From: Sulfurimonas crateris
Lineage (GTDB): Bacteria; Campylobacterota; Campylobacteria; Campylobacterales; Sulfurimonadaceae
NCBI RefSeq assembly: GCF_005217605.1
Contig: NZ_SZPX01000004.1
Span: forward strand, 124,001 to 188,000
Length of the DNA: 64,000 bases
Direction: 5' to 3'
Shown here: positions 51,671 through 60,340 of the stretch, piece after piece
Numbering within the stretch: the stretch's first letter is position 1
Layout: every line of letters begins with the position of its first letter
Notes under the pieces: generated by a model
What the model saw: only the letters and a program-made list of their open reading frames with translations
Told to the model about the DNA's origin: nothing
Database searches by the model: none
Made by a program: the position numbers and the translations under genes

Positions 51671-52812
51671 TAAATTTAGCCGCTAGAGATATAAAACACA
51701 CTCTTGGCAAGTTCATAGTGACAGCCATGGGAGTGGGAATGCTGCTTGGGATCGTTCTTATCATGATCGGGGTCTACCGTGGCATGATGGTTGAAGCCGA
51801 GATATTGCTTGATGACATAAGTGCGGATCTGTGGATAGTTCAGGAAAATACCATGGGACCCTTTGCAGAGTCTTCAAGAGTACATGAAGACCTAAAAAAC
51901 ATTATCTATGTCATGCAGGGGGTTGATAAAAGTGAAGCTATGACCTTTCAAAATATCCAGCTTCCTCACATCGAAAAACCCGTTCGAGTCGTAGCCGTCG
52001 GGTATGACATCTATGGAGCGATAAATCCTATAAATCCAAAAAGATTGATAAAAGGGCGTGAGTTAAAGAGCGACCATTATGAGATAGTAGTGACCGACAA
52101 GACTGGCTTTAAACTTAGCGAGAAAATAGAGCTTGGGCGCAACTTTTATACCGTTGTGGGCATTACGCACAACACCGTCTCAAACGGCGGCGATCCTCTT
52201 GTATATATTAGCCTCAAAGATGCGCAGGAGCTGCAGTTTTTATACTCAAACAAAGAGATTCAAAACAATATCGCCAGAGGAGTTCAAAGCTCAGACTCTT
52301 TTTTGGTAAATACGATTGTTGCAACGGTGAAGAGCGGGTATAACATAGATGAAGTAGCCAAGGATATACAAAAATGGCAGCACAAAAGCGTCTATACAGC
52401 TGCGCAGCAAAAAGAGATACTCACTAAAAACCTTATTGAGAAATCCTCAAAACAGATAGGGCTCTTTACCGTGATCCTCGTGGTAGTCTCGACTATAATC
52501 ATAGCACTTATCATCTACACCATGACGCTGGAGAAGATGAAAGAGATAGCCATCATGAAGCTTATGGGGCTTCCCAACTCCCTCATCATCTCCATGATCG
52601 TAAAAGAGACTATTTTGCTTGGAGTATTTGCATTTATCTTTGGAAATATTTTCTCTCATCTTGTTTATGATAAGTTTCCCAAACTTGTAGTGCTTCAGAT
52701 CCCTGATGCCTGGATACTCTTTGGAGTAGTCATTATAGCTTCTATATTAGCCTCTTTTGTGGGTGTCAAAAAAGTTATAAGCGCCGATCCTGCAGCGGCG
52801 ATCGGAGGATGA
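51667..52812 (+). CDS. DevC/FtsX-type ABC permease
   Basis: The protein has 381 residues with one N-terminal helix (about 17-40), a periplasmic domain (about 45-260), and three C-terminal helices (about 265-290, 320-345 and 350-375), the FtsX/DevC topology. It pairs with the ATPase directly downstream. With TolC and HlyD-type proteins it resembles DevBCA exporters of lipids or peptides. The substrate is unknown. Confidence 0.88.
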   Translation: MINLAARDIKHTLGKFIVTAMGVGMLLGIVLIMIGVYRGMMVEAEILLDDISADLWIVQENTMGPFAESSRVHEDLKNIIYVMQGVDKSEAMTFQNIQLPHIEKPVRVVAVGYDIYGAINPINPKRLIKGRELKSDHYEIVVTDKTGFKLSEKIELGRNFYTVVGITHNTVSNGGDPLVYISLKDAQELQFLYSNKEIQNNIARGVQSSDSFLVNTIVATVKSGYNIDEVAKDIQKWQHKSVYTAAQQKEILTKNLIEKSSKQIGLFTVILVVVSTIIIALIIYTMTLEKMKEIAIMKLMGLPNSLIISMIVKETILLGVFAFIFGNIFSHLVYDKFPKLVVLQIPDAWILFGVVIIASILASFVGVKKVISADPAAAIGG

Positions 52813-52813
52813 T

Positions 52814-53527
52814 ATGAGCGAGCAGAGCGCCATAAAAGTTAAAAACTTAGTCAAAAATTTCGGCAAAGATGAAAACCTTGTCAAAGTTATAGAAAACGCA
52901 TCATTTGAGATACAAAAAGGTGAAGTTGTCGCTCTCATTGCTCCAAGCGGTGCGGGAAAAACTACACTTCTAATGATGATTGGATGCGTGTTAGAACCCA
53001 CAAGCGGGGAGATATGGCTTGGCGAAGAGATGGTATATAAAGACAAATGGATGGCAAAAGATACCCGCCGCATCCGAAGAGAGAAGATCGGTTTTATCTT
53101 TCAAGCTCACTATCTCATACCTTTTTTAAATGTTTTAGAAAACATTACGCTTCTTCCGCAAGCCAACAAAGTAAGCGAAGCGGATGCGAAAAAAAAGGCG
53201 ATGGAGCTTTTGGAGTATCTTGAGATCGCCGATAAGGCATACAACATGTCATCTCAGCTCTCAGGCGGACAAAATCAAAGGGTCGCCATAGCACGTGCGT
53301 TAGCCAACAACCCGCAGATTATTCTGGCAGATGAGCCTACAGCGGCACTTGATGGCGAGAGGTCTGTGAGCGTTATAAAGATGCTCAAAAAAATTGCAAG
53401 AGAACAAAATGTGGCAATTATTACAGTTACACATGATGAAAGGATTCTTCCATATTGTGACAGAATCATGAAGATACAAGACAGAGGTATAGTTTTTCAC
53501 GAAATAGAAGAAGATGATATTTTATAA
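52814..53527 (+). CDS. DevA/LolD-type ABC ATPase
   Basis: The product has 237 residues with Walker A A-P-S-G-A-G-K-T-T, Q-loop F-I-F-Q-A-H-Y-L-I-P, signature L-S-G-G-Q-N-Q-R-V, Walker B I-I-L-A-D-E-P-T-A and switch His in V-T-H-D. It completes the four-gene exporter that starts at 49278. A separate promoter with TTCACA repeats lies just downstream. Confidence 0.88.
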   Translation: MSEQSAIKVKNLVKNFGKDENLVKVIENASFEIQKGEVVALIAPSGAGKTTLLMMIGCVLEPTSGEIWLGEEMVYKDKWMAKDTRRIRREKIGFIFQAHYLIPFLNVLENITLLPQANKVSEADAKKKAMELLEYLEIADKAYNMSSQLSGGQNQRVAIARALANNPQIILADEPTAALDGERSVSVIKMLKKIAREQNVAIITVTHDERILPYCDRIMKIQDRGIVFHEIEEDDIL

Positions 53528-53533
53528 ATCCTC

Positions 53534-53568
53534 TTCACACCTTTTTCACAAACTAGTGTTACCATAAA
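53534..53568 (+). promoter_or_regulatory. Promoter of the DUF1104-like gene with 11-bp-spaced TTCACA repeats
   Basis: TTCACA at 53534 and 53545 are 11 bp apart, as at 49210/49221 upstream of the exporter operon. A poor -10-like sequence (around 53561-53568) follows at a similar distance. Binding by the TCS3 regulator encoded at 54264 is inferred. Confidence 0.55.
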
Positions 53569-53596
53569 CAAAACTAAAAAAAAGGATTACAAAAGC

Positions 53597-53890
53597 ATGA
53601 GAAAAATAGCAATGTTATCAATTATGTTAGTTGGTATGTCTTTTGCTACCGATTACTCTCTTATGAGCACGGAAGAGTTGCAAAGTATGCGAGGATCGGT
53701 TCCTGCTGAGGAGCGTGATGCTCTCAAGGCTGAGATGCAAAGCCGTGTTAAAAACATGAGTCAAGAGGAGAGAGACACCTTTAAAGAGAACAACTCAAAA
53801 GGCGGCTCTAAACAGGGTCCACAAGATGGTACAGGCAATATGTACAAGGGTTCAAACGGCGGTGGAGGCGGTGGCGGAAGAAGAAGATAA
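53597..53890 (+). CDS. DUF1104-like small secreted protein with Gly/Arg tail
   Basis: The protein has 97 residues with a signal peptide (cut near A-T-D). The central part S-T-E-E-L-Q-S-M-R-G-S-V-P-A-E-E-R resembles DUF1104 proteins of Campylobacterota. The tail is a Gly run followed by R-R-R, similar to the protein at 47257. Its promoter shares the TTCACA operator with the exporter. It may be a sensed or exported small envelope protein; no function is known. Confidence 0.68.
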   Translation: MRKIAMLSIMLVGMSFATDYSLMSTEELQSMRGSVPAEERDALKAEMQSRVKNMSQEERDTFKENNSKGGSKQGPQDGTGNMYKGSNGGGGGGGRRR

Positions 53891-53940
53891 CTTCTTTGAA
53901 CGCTCCTCTTTTTTAAGCAGAAAATATAAAGGAATTTATT

Positions 53941-54246
53941 ATGGATGTAACTTCAACAAACCAGATGCAGCAGATGCAGATGAGAAAAATGGACGGCTCG
54001 GGCGGTGGTAATGGGCAAGGCGGTATGAAAGACATTATGCAAAGTCTCTCTACTGATGATAAAAACAGCTTAATAGAGCAACTTAGTTCTATGGACAAGG
54101 AGCAGAGAATGCAAACCGTTTCAGAGATGAAAGAGATAGACGCATCTGCTATGAGTACAGAAGATTATACAAAAGCACTCTTTGCTATTTTGGACAAAAA
54201 GAATGCAAATGAAGCGGAAACTGAAGGCTTTTCAATATATGCTTAA
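53941..54246 (+). CDS. Small Met/Gln-rich protein upstream of TCS3
   Basis: This is a 101-residue protein without a signal peptide. A Gln/Met repeat region (Q-M-Q-Q-M-Q-M-R-K-M) and a Gly-rich linker precede a helical part (about 35-90). I do not recognise a domain. It is 17 bases upstream of the TCS3 regulator and is probably cotranscribed with it. Confidence 0.6.
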   Translation: MDVTSTNQMQQMQMRKMDGSGGGNGQGGMKDIMQSLSTDDKNSLIEQLSSMDKEQRMQTVSEMKEIDASAMSTEDYTKALFAILDKKNANEAETEGFSIYA

Positions 54247-54263
54247 TTTAGATATAATTTTTT

Positions 54264-54920
54264 ATGAAAATTTTATATCTTGAAGATGATCTCAATCTAT
54301 CGCAAACCGTTGAAGAGTTTCTCAAAGATGAGGGATTTGACGTGGTTTGCGTCTATGATGGAGATGAAGCGCTAGAGAGTGTCTATGCCCAAAACTTCGA
54401 CCTCTTCTTGCTAGATGTCAATGTTCCGCAAATTGACGGATTTCAACTCTTAAAAGAGCTAAGAGGCGCAGATATTTCAACTCCCGCGATCTTTATAACA
54501 TCACTCAAGGGCATAAACGATCTATCTTTGGGCTATGAGAGCGGTGCGGATGACTACATCAAAAAACCCTTTGCGCTAAAAGAGCTTCTTCTCAGGATAA
54601 ACGCTCTGCTTAAGCGGGAGTACAAAACACATGAACAACTCATCAAAATAAACGATACCATTGATTTCAACCTCTACTCAAACGAGCTTATAAAAGAGGG
54701 AGAAAAGATAGCTCTTAATCACAAAGAGTTTTTGTTGCTAAAACTGCTTTTGAAGCATAAAAATGAGTGCGTTAGCTTTGAGAACATCTACCAAAATGTC
54801 TGGCAGTTTAACGAGAGCCACAGCTATATGAGTCTTAGAACCTATGTTAAAAATCTGCGCAAACATATAGGCAAAGAGCATATTTTGAGCATCAAAAATT
54901 TCGGGTATAAACTTGTATAG
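54264..54920 (+). CDS. OmpR-family response regulator (TCS3)
   Basis: The product has 218 residues. The receiver has E7/D8/D9, phospho-acceptor D51 (F-L-L-D-V-N-V-P), T79-type switch (F-I-T-S) and Lys in K-K-P-F. The winged-helix C-terminus ends M-S-L-R-T-Y-V-K-N-L-R-K and N-F-G-Y-K. It overlaps the kinase gene by 8 bases. The TTCACA repeats at 49210 and 53534 are its likely targets. Confidence 0.9.
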   Translation: MKILYLEDDLNLSQTVEEFLKDEGFDVVCVYDGDEALESVYAQNFDLFLLDVNVPQIDGFQLLKELRGADISTPAIFITSLKGINDLSLGYESGADDYIKKPFALKELLLRINALLKREYKTHEQLIKINDTIDFNLYSNELIKEGEKIALNHKEFLLLKLLLKHKNECVSFENIYQNVWQFNESHSYMSLRTYVKNLRKHIGKEHILSIKNFGYKLV

Positions 54921-56061
54921 CGGAGAGAGAAGAAGCATTATCTATGTTTTGGGTCTTTATCTAAGTTCGACGCTGCTCTTGATCGTTACTCTTTTTACAA
55001 GTTACTATTTTTACGAACAAGACCAGCTAATGCATAACGAAAAAGAGATTTTAAAGGGTTACGCCGCCAACGTAGAAGAGAAGCTCTCTTGGTTGCATGA
55101 AGAAAACGGCGAAAAACTGCAATATCCAAGATTTGAGAGTTTTAAAAGCGCCATTTATGACATAGATAAAAATCTTATCTTTAGCACTCTTGATGAAGAT
55201 ATAAAAAACTTAGGCGATAATTTTTTTACAAAAAATTCAAAATCCTACCTCATCTCGCCTCTCTCCCCTTACTACATGGGTGCCGCATATATTGTCGTGC
55301 AAAAAGGGACGAAAGATATAAATATACTTAGCGATCTGATCTATATTGCGATTGTCGTTGTTTTAATTACAATTATTACCTCCTTTTTTCTAGTAAATCT
55401 TGTTTTAAAACCCATAAGAGAGAATATAAAACTTCTAGATAACTTCATAAAAGATACCACTCATGAGCTAAACACTCCAATCACTGCGATACTGACAAAT
55501 ATAGAGACAATTGACTACTCAAACTGCGACGAAAAAACATCAAGAAAACTTGAACGCATAAAGATCGCTTCTATGAGCATCTCCAACCTATATGAGGATT
55601 TGGTCCATCTGCTTTTAAATCACAAAGCATCGCTTCAAAATGCAGATCTGAATCTCTCCCAAATAGTTCTTCAAAGAGTAGAATACTTTGCAAATATGGC
55701 AAATATGAAAAGGATAGAGTTCATCTTGGATATAAAAGATAATGTCCATTTCACGGCTGATAAACAAAAGATGGAGCGTCTAATAGATAACATCCTCTCA
55801 AATGCGATTAAATATACAAATAAGTCAACCAAAATAAGAATCACTCTGGATGAGACACACTTAAGCATAGAAGATGAGGGTAAAGGGATGAGCAAAGAGG
55901 AGCTGGAGAAAATCTTTACAAGATACCTGAGGTTCGATAAATCCCAAGGGGGATTTGGAATCGGTTACAGCATCATAAAATCCATAACAGAGGAGTACTG
56001 TATGAAGATAGATATTGAATCAAAACCAAAAATAGGGACAAAGGTGACTCTTAGATGGTAA
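54913..56061 (+). CDS. Membrane sensor histidine kinase (TCS3)
   Basis: The protein has 382 residues and starts at TTG (54913). Membrane helices lie at about 9-32 and 140-163, with a periplasmic domain between them. No clear HAMP domain is seen. HisKA has H184 in D-T-T-H-E-L-N-T-P-I-T, then an N box N-A-I-K-Y-T-N and G boxes D-E-G-K-G-M and G-F-G-I-G-Y. It is coupled to the regulator upstream and to a small cytochrome downstream. Confidence 0.87.
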   Translation: MYSGERRSIIYVLGLYLSSTLLLIVTLFTSYYFYEQDQLMHNEKEILKGYAANVEEKLSWLHEENGEKLQYPRFESFKSAIYDIDKNLIFSTLDEDIKNLGDNFFTKNSKSYLISPLSPYYMGAAYIVVQKGTKDINILSDLIYIAIVVVLITIITSFFLVNLVLKPIRENIKLLDNFIKDTTHELNTPITAILTNIETIDYSNCDEKTSRKLERIKIASMSISNLYEDLVHLLLNHKASLQNADLNLSQIVLQRVEYFANMANMKRIEFILDIKDNVHFTADKQKMERLIDNILSNAIKYTNKSTKIRITLDETHLSIEDEGKGMSKEELEKIFTRYLRFDKSQGGFGIGYSIIKSITEEYCMKIDIESKPKIGTKVTLRW

Positions 56062-56381
56062 AAAAGATTACTATATCTATTCTCTTCTGTGCTTTTTTAA
56101 ACGCTTCAGAGTTTGATAAAAACTGTCTAAACTGTCATGGCGGTGATTTTAAATTTCACATTATTATGAAAAAATATACCCTCAAATACAGCAGCGAAAA
56201 GAGAATAAGAGAGGCTATGTTTGAGTATCTAAAAGATCCGGCTACCGAGAGATCTATCCTACCTGCCGAATACATAAATAGATTCGGCATAAAAGAGAAA
56301 AGCGACCTCGATGACAAGACGCTAAGAAAGATGATAGATATATACTATGAGAGATTCAATCTCCAGTCTAAGCTTTACTGA
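56055..56381 (+). CDS. Small periplasmic monoheme cytochrome c
   Basis: The product has 108 residues with a signal peptide (cut near A-S-E) and one heme motif C-L-N-C-H-G-G at about 24-30, close to the mature N-terminus. The rest is helical. It overlaps the TCS3 kinase by 7 bases and converges on the broken DUF808 gene (14-base overlap). It may feed redox information to TCS3 or act as an electron carrier; this is inferred only from position. Confidence 0.72.
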   Translation: MVKKITISILFCAFLNASEFDKNCLNCHGGDFKFHIIMKKYTLKYSSEKRIREAMFEYLKDPATERSILPAEYINRFGIKEKSDLDDKTLRKMIDIYYERFNLQSKLY

Positions 56382-57222
56382 ACACCTTTTTGATGATATT
56401 TACAACAGGCAATACAACTGCCCCTATGACCAGACCTATAAGCAGATCATTAACAAGAGCCGGTAGTGCCTCTATGTAGAAATTGTGAAAGAACTCTATC
56501 TTATGAGAGAGGATTCCGCCTCCTACCAAGATCATCGCAAAAGTTCCTACAAAGGTGAGAGTTTTTATAAGCTTTGGCATAGCGCCAATTAGAAAATTGC
56601 CGCTTTTTATCTGATTTTTACCTATAAGCCAAAAGCCTACATTATCCATTCTCACTATAAGAGCAACCAACCCGTAAACCCCAAAAGTAGCTATTAATGC
56701 AACAAAAATCGTTGAGGCGACCTGAATACCGAACGGCTTATCGGAGACTGCAGTAAGAGCGATTACGACTATCTCTATGGATAGTATAAAGTCTGTGAGT
56801 ATTGCTGACTTTATCTTCTCTTTCTCTATCTCCAAGATGTTCTCTTTTGTCGAATTTAAAAGCTCCTCATTTTTAACTTCCTCTTTTTTATAAAAGAGGT
56901 ACTCCTCTATCTTCTCGACTCCCTCATAAAGAAGAAAAAGCGCACCAAAAACAAGAATTATCGTAATCAATAAAGGGGCAAAGGCAGTTAGAAGAAAGGC
57001 TACCGGCAAGATGATAACCTTGTTCTTTAAAGAGCCTTTTGTAATCGCCCAGATGACTTTTAGCTCTCTTGACTAGTCAAACCCCGTAGCTTTTTGCGCA
57101 TTGACCGCCAGATCATCCCCAAGAATAGCTGCCGTCTTTTGCGTAGCCACCTTGCTTGCAACCGCCACATCATCCGCAAGCATCGCAATGTCGTCTAAAA
57201 GTAAAAAAATCCCTGATGCCAT
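56368..57222 (-). pseudogene. DUF808 membrane protein interrupted by an in-frame TAG
   Basis: ATG at 57222 opens a frame encoding M-A-S-G-I-F-L-L-L-D-D-I-A-M-L-A-D-D-V, the typical DUF808/YedI N-terminus. Codon 50 (57075-57073) is TAG, directly after N-A-Q-K-A-T-G-F-D. The same frame continues S-R-E-L-K-V-I-W-A-I-T-K-G-S and the full membrane part to 56368. There is no frameshift: only the one stop codon separates the halves. Downstream translation could restart at TTG 57009, but that product would lack the conserved N-terminal 71 residues. It is a nonsense mutation, a sequencing error (CAG would restore Gln), or a rare readthrough case. Confidence 0.85.
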
Positions 57223-57226
57223 CTCT

Positions 57227-58432
57227 CTATCCTACCTCTTTAATATTTTGAGTACTAAGAACCCATCTGAAGTAAACTGCGCCTACAATAAATCCAAAGC
57301 CTATAAGAAATGTTATAAACTCCAAAGAGAAGCCTTTTGTTGCCAAAAAACCTATCATAAAAGATGTGATTGTCGCAGATGTCAGAAACAGCATATCGTT
57401 ATATGCGACGATTCGCCCGTAATATTTCTTCTCTATGTTCTTTTGTAGTAAAGTATAGGTATAAGACCACAGAGTCGTAGTAAAGAGCCCCACGATTACG
57501 CTTGCAAAGAGCGACATATAAAAATCCTCCATCAAATATGCCCAGAGCCAGATTGCAAATGCCTGAAAGATAAAAATATTTACCAACCTTTTATTGTTAA
57601 CCCAGTTTCCAAGAATGACAGGCCCAATAACAAGACCTACCGCTCTTGAAGCGTGCAGAAGCCCAAGTGCCAAAGATGTTGCGATAATGGAGGCGTAGTA
57701 TTTATCTACCATAAGTGCCACAAGCGCGTCAAATGCTGTTAATCCAACAAATGAGTGCATCAGCATCAGATGAATGGCGTGCGGGTTTCTCTTAAAGTAT
57801 CTGAAACTATCTCGCATCATCTCTTTTAGACTCTCTTTGCTCTTTATAAACTCCACTTCAATCTCAACCCTGTAAAGCAGCGAAAAAGCAACGACAAACA
57901 TCATGGCATCAAGAATAAAGGCTATCTTTACTCCAAGTAAAAAAACGACAAAACCGCTAATAGCCATGCCAAAAGTGTAAGAGAGCGACCAGATTATGGA
58001 GTGAAGCTCGTTTGCCTTTTGAAGCTTCTCTCCTCCCAAAAGTTTTGGCAAAAGCGACATCTCTGTTGTGAAGTAAAAACTAGCTGCCGCCATCTTAATA
58101 AAGACAAGAGTATAAAGAAGCCACAGATCAGAGAGTTCATTTACAAAAATTAAAAAAAACGTAGCAAAAATCTCAACTGCGATTAATATCAGCATAAGTT
58201 TTTTTGGTTTCATATTATCTATTATAGAGCCTGAAAACGGTGCTTGTATGATCCCTGAGAGAAAATGCAGCATTGCCGTAAATGCTACTACTTCAGGGGA
58301 GACTTTCATATGCAGTAGAAGCGTATAAATTGCCACATTGCTAAACCATGCCCCAAAATATGCGATTAGCTGTATAAAAGAGAGCCTTCTAAGAACAGTT
58401 TCTGATTTTAGTAGTTGGATATATTGATTCAT
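57227..58432 (-). CDS. Major facilitator superfamily transporter
   Basis: The protein has 401 residues and 12 predicted membrane helices in two halves of six, with a G-x-x-x-D-x-x-x-P-K-K loop (I-I-D-N-M-K-P-K-K) between helices 2 and 3. It resembles MFS_3/enterobactin-exporter-like efflux proteins. The substrate is unknown. It lies 4 bases upstream of the DUF808 start. Confidence 0.82.
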   Translation of the reverse strand: MNQYIQLLKSETVLRRLSFIQLIAYFGAWFSNVAIYTLLLHMKVSPEVVAFTAMLHFLSGIIQAPFSGSIIDNMKPKKLMLILIAVEIFATFFLIFVNELSDLWLLYTLVFIKMAAASFYFTTEMSLLPKLLGGEKLQKANELHSIIWSLSYTFGMAISGFVVFLLGVKIAFILDAMMFVVAFSLLYRVEIEVEFIKSKESLKEMMRDSFRYFKRNPHAIHLMLMHSFVGLTAFDALVALMVDKYYASIIATSLALGLLHASRAVGLVIGPVILGNWVNNKRLVNIFIFQAFAIWLWAYLMEDFYMSLFASVIVGLFTTTLWSYTYTLLQKNIEKKYYGRIVAYNDMLFLTSATITSFMIGFLATKGFSLEFITFLIGFGFIVGAVYFRWVLSTQNIKEVG

Positions 58433-58489
58433 AAATGGAAGATTATCATAATTCCAAAATAAAAAATGTTATTTTTTTATCAACTTTGC

Positions 58490-58516
58490 TAAAGTTATTT
58501 TTTTTTGTGTCGATTT
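58490..58516 (+). promoter_or_regulatory. Possible sigma-28 flagellar promoter for flaG
   Basis: TAAAG at 58490-58494 and CGATTT at 58511-58516 resemble the -35 and -10 elements of Campylobacterota sigma-28 promoters (TAAA ... CGATWT) with about 17 bases between. It lies 42 bases upstream of flaG. The downstream flagellar gene supports the call. Confidence 0.45.
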
Positions 58517-58557
58517 GGCTTCTAATAATATTCTTTATATATAAAAAGGAGTAAGTC

Positions 58558-58944
58558 ATGGATGGCATAGCAAATGTTGCAAAACAGCAGCAGTCTCAAA
58601 TGGGTCAGCAAGAAAGTCAGGGCGTTGTAACATCTCAGACAAGGCAAGTTGAACAGCCTAAGCAGGTCGATATTGTTAAAGAGATGCAAAAAGACAATGT
58701 TGATAGTTCTAAAAAAATTGACTCTAAGGAGCAAATGCAGGATTTGGTTGATCAACTAAACAAAGCGCTCGCTCCTATGACTACAAATATAAAATTCGGT
58801 GTTGACCAACAAGATGTTTTTTACGTATCCGTTATTGAGTCTGAAACAAGTAAAATGATAAGAAGATTCCCTGCCGAAGAAGCAGTGGGCTTTCTTCCAA
58901 AAATGAAAGAAGTATCGGGGATTCTTTTTGACTCAAAAGGGTGA
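58558..58944 (+). CDS. flaG: FlaG-family flagellar protein
   Basis: This 128-residue soluble protein has a variable Gln-rich N-terminus (about 1-60) and a conserved C-terminal domain ending in I-R-R-F-P-A-E-E-A-V-G-F-L, as in FlaG. FlaG affects filament length in Campylobacter. AGGAG precedes the ATG. It is monocistronic: a hairpin at the stop terminates transcription. Confidence 0.82.
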   Translation: MDGIANVAKQQQSQMGQQESQGVVTSQTRQVEQPKQVDIVKEMQKDNVDSSKKIDSKEQMQDLVDQLNKALAPMTTNIKFGVDQQDVFYVSVIESETSKMIRRFPAEEAVGFLPKMKEVSGILFDSKG

Positions 58945-58960
58945 CCTTAAACCCTTTTGA
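58933..58960 (+). terminator. Terminator hairpin overlapping the flaG stop
   Basis: TCAAAAGGGT / ACCCTTTTGA forms a perfect 10-bp stem with an 8-base loop containing the second half of the TGA stop region. The 3' arm includes a T run. Confidence 0.6.
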
Positions 58961-59086
58961 CCCCTCTTCATCTTCTCATAACCTTCCAGTAATCAGTAGT
59001 TATCTAAACAGATAATTCCACTAACCATTCTTTAATACTTTTTGTTGTAAAATCGCGGTAATTATTTTGCTTGCAAGGGTTTTTAA

Positions 59087-60322
59087 ATGAAAAAAGAAGT
59101 TAAAAAAGTTGTTCTAGCGTATTCCGGCGGACTTGATACCAGTGTTATTTTAAAGTGGCTGCAAGAAGAGTATAACGCAGAAGTAATTACTTTTACTGCC
59201 GATCTAGGTCAAGGCGAAGAGGTCGAACCTGCACGTCAAAAAGCACTTGACAATGGGATCAAACCTGAAAACATTTTTATACTTGACGTACGAGAAGAGT
59301 TTGTAAAAGATTATGTATTCCCTATGTTTAGAGCCAATACAATATATGAGGGCGAGTATCTTTTAGGAACTTCTATAGCAAGACCGCTAATAGCTAAAAA
59401 GCAGATAGAGATAGCAAATAAGATGGGTGCAGATGCAGTCTCTCACGGAGCAACAGGCAAAGGAAACGATCAAGTTAGATTTGAGCTTGGATACCTAAGT
59501 TTAAAACCTGATATTACTGTGATCGCACCTTGGAGAGAGTGGGATCTTAATTCCAGAGAAAAACTGCTCTCTTATGCCAGAAAACATGGAATAAAAATCG
59601 ATGCCAAGCATCTAGATAAAGAGGGCAAACCTACTGTAAGCCCATACTCAATGGACGCAAACCTGCTTCATATATCGTATGAAGGGCTTCATCTTGAAAA
59701 TCCTATGAATGAACCGGAAGAGTCTATGTGGTTATGGAGCAAGTCACCGGAAAATGCTCCTGATGAAAAAGAGTATATTACTATCGGCTACAAAAACGGT
59801 GATCCTATCTCTGTTAACGGAGAAGAGATGTCGCCTGCAACGCTTCTTAAAACGCTTAATGAGTATGGAAACAAGCACGGCATAGGAAGAGTTGATATAG
59901 TTGAAAACAGATTTGTCGGAATGAAGGCTCGTGGATGCTATGAAACTCCGGGCGGAACTATCATGCTAAAAGCTCACCGTGCTATCGAGTCTATCACGCT
60001 TGACCGTGAAGAAGCTCACCTAAAAGACGAGTTGATGCCTCGCTACGCAAAACTTATCTATAACGGTTTCTGGTTTACACCTGAGCGCGAAATGCTTCAA
60101 GCTGCAATTGACGCAACACAGAAGTATGTTCAGGGAACTGTGAAATTAAAACTTTACAAAGGCAACGTAGAAGTGGTAGGCAGAGAATCTGATATGTCTT
60201 TATATTCGGAAGCGCACTCAACATTTGAAGAAGATGAAGTCTATAATCAAAAAGATGCAGAGGGCTTCATTCGCCTAAATGCGCTTAGAAGAATTATTGC
60301 CGGTAAAGCAAGAAATAAATAA
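59087..60322 (+). CDS. argG: ArgG, argininosuccinate synthase
   Basis: The product has 411 residues with the N-type ATP pyrophosphatase motif A-Y-S-G-G-L-D-T-S (about 11-19), the [13 protein letters not shown] segment and the full C-terminal dimer region. It joins citrulline and aspartate in arginine synthesis. The length is typical. No other arg gene is nearby. Confidence 0.95.
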   Translation: MKKEVKKVVLAYSGGLDTSVILKWLQEEYNAEVITFTADLGQGEEVEPARQKALDNGIKPENIFILDVREEFVKDYVFPMFRANTIYEGEYLLGTSIARPLIAKKQIEIANKMGADAVSHGATGKGNDQVRFELGYLSLKPDITVIAPWREWDLNSREKLLSYARKHGIKIDAKHLDKEGKPTVSPYSMDANLLHISYEGLHLENPMNEPEESMWLWSKSPENAPDEKEYITIGYKNGDPISVNGEEMSPATLLKTLNEYGNKHGIGRVDIVENRFVGMKARGCYETPGGTIMLKAHRAIESITLDREEAHLKDELMPRYAKLIYNGFWFTPEREMLQAAIDATQKYVQGTVKLKLYKGNVEVVGRESDMSLYSEAHSTFEEDEVYNQKDAEGFIRLNALRRIIAGKARNK

Positions 60323-60340
60323 CAATACCAAAGGAACATT

